55,005 nucleotides of DNA from a virus. The DNA is taken from IMG/VR virus record IMGVR_UViG_3300042090_002301, positions 1-55,005 of that record; one strand, written 5' to 3'. Both the position numbers and the translations under genes were made by a program. The first letter of the stretch is position 1, and every line of letters begins with the position of its first letter. The notes beneath the pieces were generated by a model, which was given only the letters and a program-made list of their open reading frames with translations, was not told where the DNA came from and did no database searches. Shown here in pieces: positions 6,363 to 14,268 of the stretch.

Positions 6363-6628
6363 GCGTAGATTTCTTTCTTACTCACTTCTGTGCCCATGTG
6401 TGCACCAGTTACTTCCTGTTTGATCAATTTTATGCTTTTCTGCGTAAATCAAAAGTGTCCAATTTCTATACAGTTTTTGTCAGTCTAGTAGTCGCCGTCT
6501 CCGTTGGTTTTCTATATAAGATAGCAGAACTCTACTTAGGTGGTTATTCAAATAATTTATGGCAATCCATAGCGTATAATATGGTTGGGGTTTTGCTTTC
6601 GCTGAATAAGAATGTGCTTGAACAATGA
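6359..6628 (+). CDS. Membrane protein, 89 aa
   Basis: ATGA overlap with the gene before. At least two hydrophobic segments, around 35-54 (YTVFVSLVVAVSVGFLY) and 68-82. The N-terminus is aromatic with several His and Cys. Function unknown. Confidence 0.6.
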   Translation: MSVDFFLTHFCAHVCTSYFLFDQFYAFLRKSKVSNFYTVFVSLVVAVSVGFLYKIAELYLGGYSNNLWQSIAYNMVGVLLSLNKNVLEQ

Positions 6629-7035
6629 AAATCCTGATGATCATAGGTTCGAATCCGTCTCTTTCTAACATAAATCCTGTGATTCCGTTCGTTGGGACTA
6701 AAAGTCTAACTGTTTTGCAAAATTGGATCTCTGATATTCAATTTAATATGAAGACCTATTTTGACTACTATACTATAAATGCATCTAACAAGATCGCGAA
6801 GAATCCGAAAGTTTCAGAGATGGGCTTAGACAGGTTGCGATCCGAGTTCGAGCTTACTAAGCCGTTCGCGGTAGTTGCGCTGGGCAGATATGCAGCTCTG
6901 GCGGCAAAGAAAGCCAGCTTAGAATTCTTCGAGCTGCCGCATCCATCTGGTTTGAATAGGAAGTTGAACGATAAAACGTACGTGCGCGGTGTTCTCAAGG
7001 AATGCTCTGAGTACCTATCTGAGAGGCTGGGATGA
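6625..7035 (+). CDS. Uracil-DNA-glycosylase-fold protein
   Basis: 136 residues with the ends of the UDG fold. Near the N-terminus is a GSNPS loop (about 8-12), near the C-terminus a HPSGLNR loop (about 106-112), and an ALGRYAA strand lies between. This matches compact UDG-superfamily proteins found in many phages. The loop positions correspond to the water-activating and leucine/minor-groove loops of UDGs. GSNPS lacks the Asp of family-1 enzymes, so true uracil removal is not certain. It could act on modified bases or have lost catalysis. A dUTPase is encoded at 16320-16838. Confidence 0.8.
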   Translation: MKILMIIGSNPSLSNINPVIPFVGTKSLTVLQNWISDIQFNMKTYFDYYTINASNKIAKNPKVSEMGLDRLRSEFELTKPFAVVALGRYAALAAKKASLEFFELPHPSGLNRKLNDKTYVRGVLKECSEYLSERLG

Positions 7036-7250
7036 GCTACCTCATCAATTGGTTCCACGCCTACGTAATTCACTTTGGCGTATGGGCTTCGTTTGTGATC
7101 GCCAGTTCGGTCCACACGAAGGGTATACCTAGCTTCGATAGACTTCCTGGGTTACTCAAATCCTCCATGGTTATTGCCGCCATCTTGAGTGTTTTCAGTA
7201 GTCATAGTCATGTACACTACGCAAGCTATCTAGCTCAATTAGTAAAATAA
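7032..7250 (+). CDS. Small membrane protein, 72 aa
   Basis: Two hydrophobic stretches (about 9-27 and 44-60) around a short polar loop, with several His in the C-terminal half (HSHVHYA). ATGA overlap with the UDG-like gene; it ends just before the promoter at 7254-7282. Function unknown. Confidence 0.6.
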   Translation: MSYLINWFHAYVIHFGVWASFVIASSVHTKGIPSFDRLPGLLKSSMVIAAILSVFSSHSHVHYASYLAQLVK

Positions 7251-7253
7251 AGT

Positions 7254-7282
7254 TTGATTAGCTTGAGCAAATCCGATAAAAT
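7254..7282 (+). promoter_or_regulatory. Sigma-70-like promoter
   Basis: TTGATT (7254-7259), 17-base spacer, TAAAAT (7277-7282). It lies in one of the few real gaps of this block, immediately before the gene at 7292. Confidence 0.55.
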
Positions 7283-7291
7283 GAGGTAATG

Positions 7292-7639
7292 ATGAAATTA
7301 TTTAAAAAAGACTTTTACGAACAGTTATTCGCGAAGAAAGATAAGACGGTCTCGGAGTACCATCTCTTAATCCAAGAGATGCAGGCCAAGATTGCGGAAT
7401 TGCAAGCAAAATGTGAACACACAGAATTCGATGTCGCGATGTATTCCTGGCGTCCAGGAGCTATGCAGCCCTCTAAAGTGTGTAGGAATTGTTGCGTTTA
7501 TCTCGGAGAAGCCAGCCAGGAAGAAAGCGAGCAAGCCTGGAAGGCATTCTATGGTTCGCACTACGATGAGTTCAAAAGAGGAAGCGGAGTTGTCATGAAT
7601 TCTTCTTTCTCTGTTAGCGGAGAAGAATCCGAAAAATGA
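7292..7639 (+). CDS. Hypothetical coiled-coil and Cys protein
   Basis: Two adjacent ATGs occur; 7292 is chosen because GAGG (7283-7286) is then five bases away. Residues about 15-45 form a coiled coil (QEMQAKIAELQAK) followed by a CEH and a CRNCC pair that may bind zinc, then a Ser/Gly-rich tail. The promoter at 7254-7282 serves it, and its very short leader fits. Function unknown. Confidence 0.65.
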   Translation: MKLFKKDFYEQLFAKKDKTVSEYHLLIQEMQAKIAELQAKCEHTEFDVAMYSWRPGAMQPSKVCRNCCVYLGEASQEESEQAWKAFYGSHYDEFKRGSGVVMNSSFSVSGEESEK

Positions 7640-7821
7640 CGCCCATCGATGATGATGTTATGTTGAGTGAGACTCAGATTGAGTTTCTAAAGTATAAGTT
7701 CAGAACGGAAGACGCGGATGAGGCCATAGATCAGCTCATAGAGATTTTGGTCGTAGAAGGCATAGATCCAATTAAGATGGGTGCTTACGTGGACAAGATG
7801 ATAGAGAGATACCAATGTTAA
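7636..7821 (+). CDS. Acidic helical protein, 61 aa
   Basis: Highly acidic and helical throughout (EIEFLKYKF, DEAIDQLIEIL, KMGAYVDKMIERY). Such small acidic proteins in phages often bind host proteins or mimic DNA, but there is no specific signature. Overlaps the next gene start by 7 bases. Confidence 0.6.
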   Translation: MTPIDDDVMLSETQIEFLKYKFRTEDADEAIDQLIEILVVEGIDPIKMGAYVDKMIERYQC

Positions 7822-8450
7822 TCGTAGGGGGACAACGCGATTATTTTGATACGATTAAATCTTTTGGCATCGATAAGACCGTAGTCTACAATCGTAAGCA
7901 GGAACGCCTAATTTATAAGAAGGGCCCTCCGATGTGGTCTGAGGGTTTTTTCGAAAAAAGCGAATTCAAGGGTGCCCGAATCATTGGATTTTGTGGTAAA
8001 CTTTATCCTCTCTTGCAGACGGAAAAATTTATCATCTATGATAAAAAAGAAGTCATAAAGAGAACTAGGAATGTGCGGTATTTCTGGCACGATAGGGAAC
8101 TTGGCGCCTGTTTCAATGAATATCTCAATAATCCGGAATTGCTCAAGATTTTTGTGGATAAAAAGACTCCAGTTTTTATCTACGGCGATTATTTGGATGG
8201 AGAGTACAAGGTAGGGAAGGCAAAAGAGCTTATCATTAATCCTAGACTCAAAGATTGGGGCTTTCAGAGCGTAAAAGACCCGGTTACGGCGTTCCAAGAC
8301 ATTTTTATGTATATAAGTGGAGTTCTAGGGACGCCAGAGAAGCCCATGGTGAAGATAAGTGACAAGGAAATGGCTAAGAAACGGGGTCATGACGGTAAAT
8401 TTTCCTTTCGTAAACCAAAAGGAAAGCGAGGAAACCCAAAATGGCGATAA
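7815..8450 (+). CDS. Conserved phage protein, 211 aa
   Basis: Rich in aromatic and basic residues. The C-terminus has DKEMAKKRGHDGKFSFRKP plus a Lys/Gly/Arg tail, a segment I recall from uncharacterised proteins of several large phages. No catalytic motif is clear. A mixed alpha/beta N-terminal part (LIVGGQRDYFDTIKSFG) could bind a nucleotide, but this is speculation. Overlaps the next gene by 10 bases. Confidence 0.7.
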   Translation: MLIVGGQRDYFDTIKSFGIDKTVVYNRKQERLIYKKGPPMWSEGFFEKSEFKGARIIGFCGKLYPLLQTEKFIIYDKKEVIKRTRNVRYFWHDRELGACFNEYLNNPELLKIFVDKKTPVFIYGDYLDGEYKVGKAKELIINPRLKDWGFQSVKDPVTAFQDIFMYISGVLGTPEKPMVKISDKEMAKKRGHDGKFSFRKPKGKRGNPKWR

Positions 8451-8731
8451 AACGTGATGAATTAACAGACGAGCAATACGCCAAACTCAAGAAACTGTAC
8501 AGAAATTATCACCTGAGTCTGGCGCTCTCTACGCTTCTGTATATCGCTTTCTTGTTTTTCGCTAATTTTGCAGTACTCATGATAGATTACAGGTTCGTGC
8601 ATAGGTCGGAGTTCAGGTTCGTCATGTGTTTGGCAAATACGGTTATCACCATAGGCGGCATTCGCGGTACTATGGAAGAGAAACGTGCCGTTTTCGTCCA
8701 GAAAGTGAAGGAATTAGTGGGACATTTATGA
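8441..8731 (+). CDS. Two-helix membrane protein, 96 aa
   Basis: Residues 24-50 (LALSTLLYIAFLFFANFAVLM) and 64-78 are hydrophobic; both termini are charged and probably cytoplasmic. Its stop overlaps the HAD-protein start (ATGA). Function unknown. Confidence 0.65.
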   Translation: MAIKRDELTDEQYAKLKKLYRNYHLSLALSTLLYIAFLFFANFAVLMIDYRFVHRSEFRFVMCLANTVITIGGIRGTMEEKRAVFVQKVKELVGHL

Positions 8732-9255
8732 AGATTGTGTTCTGCGATTTCGATGGTGTGCTAAATTCCGCCGCTTCTTTCTTATTGGAAGATCGCATCC
8801 GCCAAGAAAACACGATCTTTGATGATCTTCCTCCTGTCAACCAGACTCTCTGTAAAGTGTGCACATCCAATTTTAGATATATCCTGGATGAAGTGCCAGA
8901 TGCGAAGATAGTCATATCGAGTTCTTGGCGCAATCTGTTCGAACTGGACTGGCTTAAGGATAAATTGACAGAATACGGCATACCGGGCTCTAAAGTTATC
9001 GATAAGACTCCGGGCATACCATTCGCAGAGCGCGGCGTTGAGATTGACACCTGGCTCGAAGCTCATCCTGAAGTTACTAACTATGTAATTTTAGACGACA
9101 ATTATATTGGACCGCCTTTCCAGCCAAATCCGTACGAAGAAGGGCCAAATTTTGTAAAATCCACCTGGAACGTCGGATTAACGTTGCCTTTGGCTGTAAA
9201 AGCTGTTACCATTTTGGGTGGGAAGGATAAAGGTTGGAAATTGGGATTGGAATAA
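8728..9255 (+). CDS. HAD-family phosphatase-like protein (HAD_SAK type)
   Basis: Starts at ATG 8728, giving the N-terminal HAD motif I directly (VFCDFDGVLNS, Asp nucleophile and DxD). Motif II is in VISSSWR (about 59-65). Near 115-125 YVILDDN provides the acidic motif IV. The SSSWR sequence and compact 176-residue size are those of the HAD domain of Swiss-Army-Knife RNA-repair-type proteins. A second member lies at 14744. The likely role is a phosphatase on nucleotides or RNA ends, given the PNKP and RNA ligase genes nearby. Confidence 0.8.
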   Translation: MKIVFCDFDGVLNSAASFLLEDRIRQENTIFDDLPPVNQTLCKVCTSNFRYILDEVPDAKIVISSSWRNLFELDWLKDKLTEYGIPGSKVIDKTPGIPFAERGVEIDTWLEAHPEVTNYVILDDNYIGPPFQPNPYEEGPNFVKSTWNVGLTLPLAVKAVTILGGKDKGWKLGLE

Positions 9256-9258
9256 GAA

Positions 9259-9546
9259 ATGTTAGATTTGAAAGAATTGAAATTTAAAATTGAAGACTTC
9301 AATTACATAACCACCGATCCAGATGGCGACGGATACGTGAAAATGGTCGACAAAGAACTGTCTAAATTAGTGGTATCAGAAGCAAATCGCCTATTGCGAG
9401 AACGACTTGGAAGAGCAACGGAAGTTAGGGGAATATTCGATGGGAATATTTATGGAATTCCACATACATTTTACGTGATCCATTCAGAAGGATTGCCCAC
9501 GGCTACTCACGTCGCCCGCCTCGTCTGCATTGAGGAGATAAAATGA
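9259..9546 (+). CDS. Hypothetical protein, paralogue A
   Basis: Opens MLDLKELKFKIED and contains SEANRLLRERLG, both repeated in the next gene (MIDLKELEFKAED, DEANRLLRERLE). The pair is a tandem duplication. Mixed alpha/beta, soluble, about 95 residues. Function unknown. Its stop overlaps the start of paralogue B. Confidence 0.65.
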   Translation: MLDLKELKFKIEDFNYITTDPDGDGYVKMVDKELSKLVVSEANRLLRERLGRATEVRGIFDGNIYGIPHTFYVIHSEGLPTATHVARLVCIEEIK

Positions 9547-9809
9547 TTGATTTAAAAGAATTGGAATTCAAAGCAGAGGACTGCGAGACATACTTAATAC
9601 ATAACGACAATCCTTACCTTGGAAAACCATTTATCTCTATCGATGAAGCCAACCGATTGCTTCGAGAGCGGTTAGAGAATGCAGAAAAAATATTTTTTAC
9701 CACTCACGAGATAACAGGAGAGATCTCTGGCTTACAACTTAGCAAAATATTTGTTATTGGCCAGGAAGGTCGACTCATTCGTCTCAATTGTACCGAGGAG
9801 AAGCAATGA
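9543..9809 (+). CDS. Hypothetical protein, paralogue B
   Basis: Clearly related to the preceding gene through the shared N-terminal strand-helix and EANRLLRERL helix; the region between and the C-terminus differ. Duplication followed by divergence suggests selection for related but different partners. The next gene starts on its ATGA stop overlap. Confidence 0.65.
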   Translation: MIDLKELEFKAEDCETYLIHNDNPYLGKPFISIDEANRLLRERLENAEKIFFTTHEITGEISGLQLSKIFVIGQEGRLIRLNCTEEKQ

Positions 9810-9988
9810 TTTATCAGGCGTCAGCCATAAGACAGTTCGACTGGAAGGATTTGCACGGAAAGATCGTAAAAATTGCTGTCATTGAACCAAATCCGGAAGT
9901 CTTGGAGTTTTACGGACAAGTCTATGCGATGGATGATATGGGAACCACGTATCTTTTGCACGAATGGATTACGGAACCTGAGGAATAA
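9806..9988 (+). CDS. Hypothetical protein, 60 aa
   Basis: ATG 9806 gives an ATGA overlap and is preferred to the upstream start at 9788. Small beta-rich protein (KIVKIAVIEPNP, FYGQVYAMDDMGTTYLLHEW), possibly SH3-like. Function unknown. Confidence 0.6.
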   Translation: MIYQASAIRQFDWKDLHGKIVKIAVIEPNPEVLEFYGQVYAMDDMGTTYLLHEWITEPEE

Positions 9989-9990
9989 CC

Positions 9991-10188
9991 ATGACAGTAG
10001 GGAGCTTGATTGAACGCTTAAAAGAATGTAACCAGGATGCTACGGTTGTTCTCTGCATGGATTGGTCAGGGCACCCGGACAAAGATAAGCTACCAGAAGG
10101 ACAATGGGAAGATAATCTAGGAGATATCTCTACTTCTAATAAATCTACAGGTAAATACGTTTACCTTTTGAACGAGAGCTTTAAATGA
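9991..10188 (+). CDS. Small conserved-type phage protein, 65 aa
   Basis: The opening VGSLIERLKECNQDATVVL resembles the gene at 5346 and similar small phage proteins: helix, then beta strand, then a Ser/Asn-rich end. GAGGAA upstream overlaps the previous stop and serves as ribosome site. Function unknown. Confidence 0.65.
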   Translation: MTVGSLIERLKECNQDATVVLCMDWSGHPDKDKLPEGQWEDNLGDISTSNKSTGKYVYLLNESFK

Positions 10189-10370
10189 ATATCAAACGTG
10201 GACTCGTGACCGTGGCGATTGTATTTTTACTGCTAGGCATTATGGCCTTGAATCTGATGTGTCTTATGGGGGCTCCGTTTCCAGTTTCATTCAAGATGGT
10301 TTTGACGACTGGAGAAATCGTTGGATTTTTCTCCATGTTATTTTACGCCTCGGCGAAGGAGGACCAATGA
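10185..10370 (+). CDS. Membrane protein, 61 aa
   Basis: Two hydrophobic helices (about 7-30 and 42-56), basic N-terminus, charged C-terminus. Coupled to both neighbours by ATGA overlaps. Function unknown. Confidence 0.6.
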   Translation: MNIKRGLVTVAIVFLLLGIMALNLMCLMGAPFPVSFKMVLTTGEIVGFFSMLFYASAKEDQ

Positions 10371-10552
10371 AGAAATCGCAAGCAATCGATGAGATTGCAA
10401 GAGTTATCAGAGATACCGCGCTATTGTCCGATAAGGACATGGCCACCGCTATCTTGGCTAAAGTAGAAGAATTGGGGATGAAACCGCCAAAGGAAGAGAC
10501 CTGCCCAGTTTTGTTCCAGACAAAATTTATTTGGGAGAAGGAAAGTGATTAA
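10367..10552 (+). CDS. Hypothetical protein, 61 aa
   Basis: ATG 10367 has GAAGGAGG a few bases upstream, ruling out the longer frame. KKSQAIDEIARVIRD and a second helix ending in VEELGMKPP resemble the gene at 11057 (KRSQALNIIWEAL, then LEEVGMLPP). The two are paralogues. A short helical protein that may bind another protein; function unknown. Confidence 0.65.
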   Translation: MKKSQAIDEIARVIRDTALLSDKDMATAILAKVEELGMKPPKEETCPVLFQTKFIWEKESD

Positions 10553-10754
10553 AGCTTTGTTCGTAGTTGGGCAATGCATTAGGGCGCTCCACAGCGATCC
10601 TTGGCAGAGCCAGAGCTACGTGATCAGAGAAGTGGGGCATTATTCTTATCTAGTCGGCTATGTTGGCAAATATTTCTATGGACAGGACGAATCTATTGCC
10701 TTCGAAGACCAGAAAGATTATGCCAAGGTTCATTGTCCAAAAGAGGAGAAGTAA
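10545..10754 (+). CDS. Hypothetical protein, 69 aa
   Basis: GTG start overlapping the previous gene by 8 bases. Beta-rich with many Tyr (VIREVGHYSYLVGYVGKYFYG), perhaps SH3-like. Function unknown. Confidence 0.6.
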   Translation: MIKALFVVGQCIRALHSDPWQSQSYVIREVGHYSYLVGYVGKYFYGQDESIAFEDQKDYAKVHCPKEEK

Positions 10755-10755
10755 G

Positions 10756-11067
10756 ATGTTAGACTTAGAAAAAGCTAGGAAAGAGTTATCGGAGAAAAAT
10801 TTGGATCAGATTCAAAAAGAGACCGCTATCACCTGGGGCTCCAGGGCAGCGATTTCATTCGAGAATTGTTTAACAGCTGTAGGGATTAAGAAAATCACCT
10901 GCTTTGCTGTTGGATTAGAGTATTACACGGAAAGCCTCGAACATGCGGCTCTGTGTCAGGAAGGCGATCTTCTTGCTCAAATTAAAAAGGAGCTAGATCC
11001 ATACCAGGAAAGAGCGGCCAAGGATATCGATCAATTGTTCGGAAAGGAAGAAGGCAGTGAAGCGTAG
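10756..11067 (+). CDS. Hypothetical protein, 103 aa
   Basis: ATG 10756 lies one base after the previous stop with GAGGAG just upstream, so the longer upstream frame is not used. Helical with charged ends and a hydrophobic middle (AAISFENCLTAVGIKK). No family recognised. Confidence 0.65.
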   Translation: MLDLEKARKELSEKNLDQIQKETAITWGSRAAISFENCLTAVGIKKITCFAVGLEYYTESLEHAALCQEGDLLAQIKKELDPYQERAAKDIDQLFGKEEGSEA

Positions 11068-11287
11068 TCAGGCCCTAAATATCATCTGGGAAGCTCTTAA
11101 TGAGCTTGAGGATGCTGACTATATTCTAAGGAAGCTGGAAGAGGTTGGAATGTTGCCGCCTGCTATGCCGGCCAAAACTTTTGTCGGAGAAGATTATACA
11201 TGGGGCGGCGGGTGTACGATGAGATGTAACTGTGAAGAATGCAATCCAGAGTATCCAGTATCGAAATGGGAGCCTGATCGTGTCTAG
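11057..11287 (+). CDS. Hypothetical protein with Cys motif, 76 aa
   Basis: GTG start. The N-terminal half is paralogous to the gene at 10367 (KRSQAL helix and LEEVGM). The C-terminal half adds a CTMRCNCEEC cluster that may bind zinc. It thus looks like a duplicated helix pair with an added metal-binding tail. Function unknown. Confidence 0.65.
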   Translation: MKRSQALNIIWEALNELEDADYILRKLEEVGMLPPAMPAKTFVGEDYTWGGGCTMRCNCEECNPEYPVSKWEPDRV

Positions 11288-11582
11288 CGTATTAAGAGTG
11301 TTGAGAATCGTAGCCGCTTCATTGCTCGGATTCAGCTTCGGCATCCTGGCTGTCCTCATAGGGGTGCTTCTCTTGTGTAACTTGGCAGGCTTATTGTTTG
11401 GATTCTCCAAACCCTCGCCGGCTTGCGATGCTTATCACGAAAAGCGTCAAAGCAATTTCCAATATTATCTCGTACCCGTAACTCGGTACGCATGTAAAGA
11501 AAATGCGGGACTACTTCAGCCGTACACGTCTGACTTTATCCGCTGGTTTGGTGCACCCGCAGAGAGAAATTCTCGTGAGTAA
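11280..11582 (+). CDS. Membrane protein, 100 aa
   Basis: GTG 11280 is chosen because earlier starts lie well inside the preceding gene. A long hydrophobic stretch at about 10-42 is followed by a soluble C-terminal part with two Cys. The basic N-terminus suggests it stays inside and the C-terminus faces out. It overlaps the PNKP start by 8 bases. Confidence 0.6.
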   Translation: MSSVLRVLRIVAASLLGFSFGILAVLIGVLLLCNLAGLLFGFSKPSPACDAYHEKRQSNFQYYLVPVTRYACKENAGLLQPYTSDFIRWFGAPAERNSRE

Positions 11583-12450
11583 GCAACTTATTCTAACAGT
11601 AGCCCCACCCGGAGCTGGAAAATCGACTCTTGCCAAAGAGCACGTTGCTAATGGATACGTACGGATTAGTCAGGACGTCAGCGGCAGACAGCATTTAGCC
11701 CTTTTCGAAGAAGCCGTCAAAGATGGCAGGGATATCGTTGTCGATCGTCTTAATTTCTCCAAGAAACAGCGCTCTAGATATCTAGATGTTGCTAAGGCTA
11801 ACGGCTATTCAACAAAAATTATAGTTTTGCATGAGTCATACCAAGTTTGTCTAGAAAGATGCCTGAATCGCAAAGATCATGAGACCATTAAAGATGGCGA
11901 TGCCGCTCAATCTGCTCTAAACATGTTTTTTACTAAGTACGAAAGAGTGGAAGACCAAGAGGCAGATTCTGTCGAAAGGCGATGGCCCGAGGGACCCAAG
12001 GCCTCGGCTTGCTGGATAGACATAGATGGGACACTCTCGGACGCCTCTGCGAGAGAACATTATTTGCAAAAAGAAAAGAAAGATTGGGCTGGATTTTATT
12101 CTGAACTTGGCAATGATCCAGTAAATGAATGGTGCAGGGCCTTGGCCAACGCTACTTATTATCCTTATGTTAAGGTTTTAATTTGTACCGCGAGATCCAG
12201 AGAATATCAAGAACAAACTGAGCGTTGGCTCCATGATAGATTTGTGGCTTGGGATGAGATTCACATGAGATATCTGGGAGATCGTAGAAAAGATTTCATC
12301 ACCAAGGAAGTAATGTACGAATTCGAAGTAAAAACTAAATTTAATCTTTTGTTTGCGGTGGAAGATAGAATCACCGTCATCGATATGCTTAGGAAACATG
12401 GGGTTACGGTCTTGGACTGTCGAGGAGAGGCTGGGAAGATTGATGTTTGA
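11575..12450 (+). CDS. pnkp: Polynucleotide 5'-kinase/3'-phosphatase (PNKP-like)
   Basis: Repairs RNA or DNA ends by adding 5' phosphate and removing 3' phosphate. Residues 9-18 form a P-loop (APPGAGKST), with Asp 34 in SQD as candidate kinase general base. The C-terminal half is a HAD phosphatase with WIDIDGTLSD (Asp 148, Asp 150), ICTARS and a VEDR acidic motif. Length 291 is close to T4 Pnkp (301) and the domain order is the same. GTG 11575 is chosen for its short overlap and direct entry into the P-loop strand. The RNA ligase gene starts 8 bases inside its 3' end, so kinase/phosphatase and ligase are co-translated: a complete RNA repair pair. Confidence 0.92.
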   Translation: MSKQLILTVAPPGAGKSTLAKEHVANGYVRISQDVSGRQHLALFEEAVKDGRDIVVDRLNFSKKQRSRYLDVAKANGYSTKIIVLHESYQVCLERCLNRKDHETIKDGDAAQSALNMFFTKYERVEDQEADSVERRWPEGPKASACWIDIDGTLSDASAREHYLQKEKKDWAGFYSELGNDPVNEWCRALANATYYPYVKVLICTARSREYQEQTERWLHDRFVAWDEIHMRYLGDRRKDFITKEVMYEFEVKTKFNLLFAVEDRITVIDMLRKHGVTVLDCRGEAGKIDV

Positions 12451-13636
12451 ATATATACCAAAATGGGAGAGAGCTGAAAAAGTTCAGCAAGCAGCAAAAG
12501 CTGCAGTAGTTGAAGATGGAAGCCTTTTCAAGGTTCCTTTGACTGCTATCGTTAGAATCGAACCCTGCCCTAATTCCGATCGGTTAGACTTGGCGTATGT
12601 CTACGGCTTTCAAATCATTACACAGCGTGGCAAATATCGAGTGGGAGACCGTGTAATCTACGCACCCGTAGACTGCATCTTGCCCACCTGGCTGGAGTCA
12701 ATTTTGTTCCCATCTGACAGTAAGGTGAAGTTAACAAGAAGTAGAGTGCGTCAAATCCGGATCAGAAAAATTGCCTCGCAGGGATTAATCATCGATCCAC
12801 AAGACGTGGCATCCAAAGTCAACCCCGAATATCTACAATTGGAACAAAATTTGGCTGAGATCTTAGGGATCACGAAGTACGTGCCTCAATCCAGCGACAA
12901 AACTGGCCCCAGACTCCAGATGCCAAGAAATAAACCTTTGGAAAATGCTAGATTCCACAAATACGGCGGAATTGATCGGCTCCAATGGTACCCGAGCTAC
13001 TTTGATGGCCAAGATGTTGTAATTCAAGAGAAACTTCACGGATCGTGTTGCAGGTCCAGTTATGCTAGGACGGTCCCGAATACTCTGTGGAAAAAGATTC
13101 TCAAGTTCTTCGGGAAACTTCCGGCCTACGAATATTGTTGGGGCTCAAATAATGTCCAACTACAGCATAGACCGAACAATAAGGGTTTTTATGGAAAGGA
13201 TATTTACAAGGAAGTTTTGGAAAAAGTAGGCGCTTTTAGTAAGCTGAAACCAGGAGAGACAATTTTTGGTGAGTTGATCGGAAGAGGCGTGCAGGCCAAC
13301 TACACTTATGGTCACGAAGAACATCATTTCGTTTTGTTCGACGTGAAGGTGGAAAGAGAAGACGGCTCACAAGAATACCTAGATCCTGAACAGGTTGAGG
13401 CCTATGCTAGAGAGCGCGGATTCGACTTTGTGCCTGTTTTATATAGGGGCGTTTTCAATGCTGCCCTAGCCAAGGAGCTATCCATGGGCCCCAGCATATA
13501 CTGTCCTAAGGAAAAGGTTAGAGAAGGCGTTGTGATAAAGGCTAGGACTAATTATTCGAATGCGTCGAGTAAGAAGGCGCTCAAATTAATCAGCGAAATT
13601 TATTTAGATGATCACACAAATAGTGATGATCATTGA
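12443..13636 (+). CDS. RNA ligase (DRB0094/Rnl-type)
   Basis: ATP-dependent RNA ligase of the nucleotidyltransferase superfamily. Motif I EKLHGS holds Lys 197, the expected adenylation site. GELIGRG follows near 280, and EGVVIKA provides motif IV. An extra N-terminal domain of about 150 residues (VPLTAIVRIEPCPNSDRLD..., RVGDRVIYAPVD) looks like the OB-fold that precedes the ligase domain in the Deinococcus DRB0094 family. With the adjacent PNKP it can seal broken RNAs such as tRNAs cut by host anticodon nucleases, as T4 Pnkp/Rnl1 do; that target is inferred. Confidence 0.9.
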   Translation: MFEYIPKWERAEKVQQAAKAAVVEDGSLFKVPLTAIVRIEPCPNSDRLDLAYVYGFQIITQRGKYRVGDRVIYAPVDCILPTWLESILFPSDSKVKLTRSRVRQIRIRKIASQGLIIDPQDVASKVNPEYLQLEQNLAEILGITKYVPQSSDKTGPRLQMPRNKPLENARFHKYGGIDRLQWYPSYFDGQDVVIQEKLHGSCCRSSYARTVPNTLWKKILKFFGKLPAYEYCWGSNNVQLQHRPNNKGFYGKDIYKEVLEKVGAFSKLKPGETIFGELIGRGVQANYTYGHEEHHFVLFDVKVEREDGSQEYLDPEQVEAYARERGFDFVPVLYRGVFNAALAKELSMGPSIYCPKEKVREGVVIKARTNYSNASSKKALKLISEIYLDDHTNSDDH

Positions 13637-13651
13637 GGGAATCTTAATACA

Positions 13652-14002
13652 GTGAAGATCATAATCGCAGGTTCCCGGGACATCTGGTTGCAGCACGATG
13701 AACTCTTTGAGATCATTGACAAATTTGGCATCCTTTATGAGATAGAGGAGATCGTCTCCGGTTGCGCTTCGGGCATAGATTCTAGCGCCATAGAGTTCGC
13801 CAAACGATACAAAATACCCTTAAAGCGTTTCCCGGCAGATTGGGAGAAGTACGGGAAGCTCGCTGGTCCCAGAAGGAACCGGGAGATGGCAGCTTACGCG
13901 GATTGTCTTTTGCTTATTTGGGATTCAAAAAGTCCCGGATCGAAAAATATGAAAGCTAGGATGCAAGGACTTGGAAAACAAATATTTGAGGTTGTAAAAT
14001 AA
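13652..14002 (+). CDS. SLOG-family (DUF2493-like) protein
   Basis: GTG start after GAGGGAA. Opens with KIIIAGSRDIW and contains SGCASGIDSSAIEFA, KRFPADWEKYG and AGPRRNREMA. These are the Rossmann-type motifs of DUF2493/SLOG proteins, which sense or process nucleotide ligands. The C-terminal LLLIWDSKSPGSKNM also fits. Length 116 is normal for the family. It follows the RNA ligase with a short gap and may take part in nucleotide signalling or repair; substrate unknown. Confidence 0.85.
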   Translation: MKIIIAGSRDIWLQHDELFEIIDKFGILYEIEEIVSGCASGIDSSAIEFAKRYKIPLKRFPADWEKYGKLAGPRRNREMAAYADCLLLIWDSKSPGSKNMKARMQGLGKQIFEVVK

Positions 14003-14003
14003 C

Positions 14004-14186
14004 GTGTGTAATATTTGCTACGCTTTAGAAAAAGAACAATTAACTCGCAAAGAAGCCGATAGCGCTTTCAGGGAAATGCTGCTCGTAAACGGAGAGTACG
14101 CCGAAGAAAGCGAGCACTATCTGGATGCGGGGCTTGAAAATCTGAAGAAAATGATAGACGAGTCTAAGGATGAAAAAGGAAATTAA
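14004..14186 (+). CDS. Hypothetical helical protein, 60 aa
   Basis: GTG start after a GAGG. N-terminal CNIC pair, then a charged helical segment rich in Glu and Lys. No family recognised. It overlaps the next peptide start by 17 bases. Confidence 0.6.
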   Translation: MCNICYALEKEQLTRKEADSAFREMLLVNGEYAEESEHYLDAGLENLKKMIDESKDEKGN

Positions 14187-14268
14187 GCAAAAATTATTTG
14201 CAGTTGCAGTTTGGAGTACCGTTCTACTGTTGATGTTTTGGAGCTTGGCGGAAAGAAGTGCATCGTGA
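14170..14268 (+). CDS. Small membrane peptide, 32 aa
   Basis: MKKEIKQK followed by a hydrophobic run (LFAVAVWSTVLLLMFW) and a short polar tail. The GTGA overlap of its TGA with the deformylase start supports it, since nearly every neighbour is coupled this way. Function unknown. Confidence 0.5.
   Translation: MKKEIKQKLFAVAVWSTVLLLMFWSLAERSAS

Noticed and set aside
6646-6657. GGTTCGAATCC, looks like a tRNA T-loop
   Set aside because: It encodes the GSNPS loop of the UDG-fold protein, and no acceptor stem or anticodon arm surrounds it.
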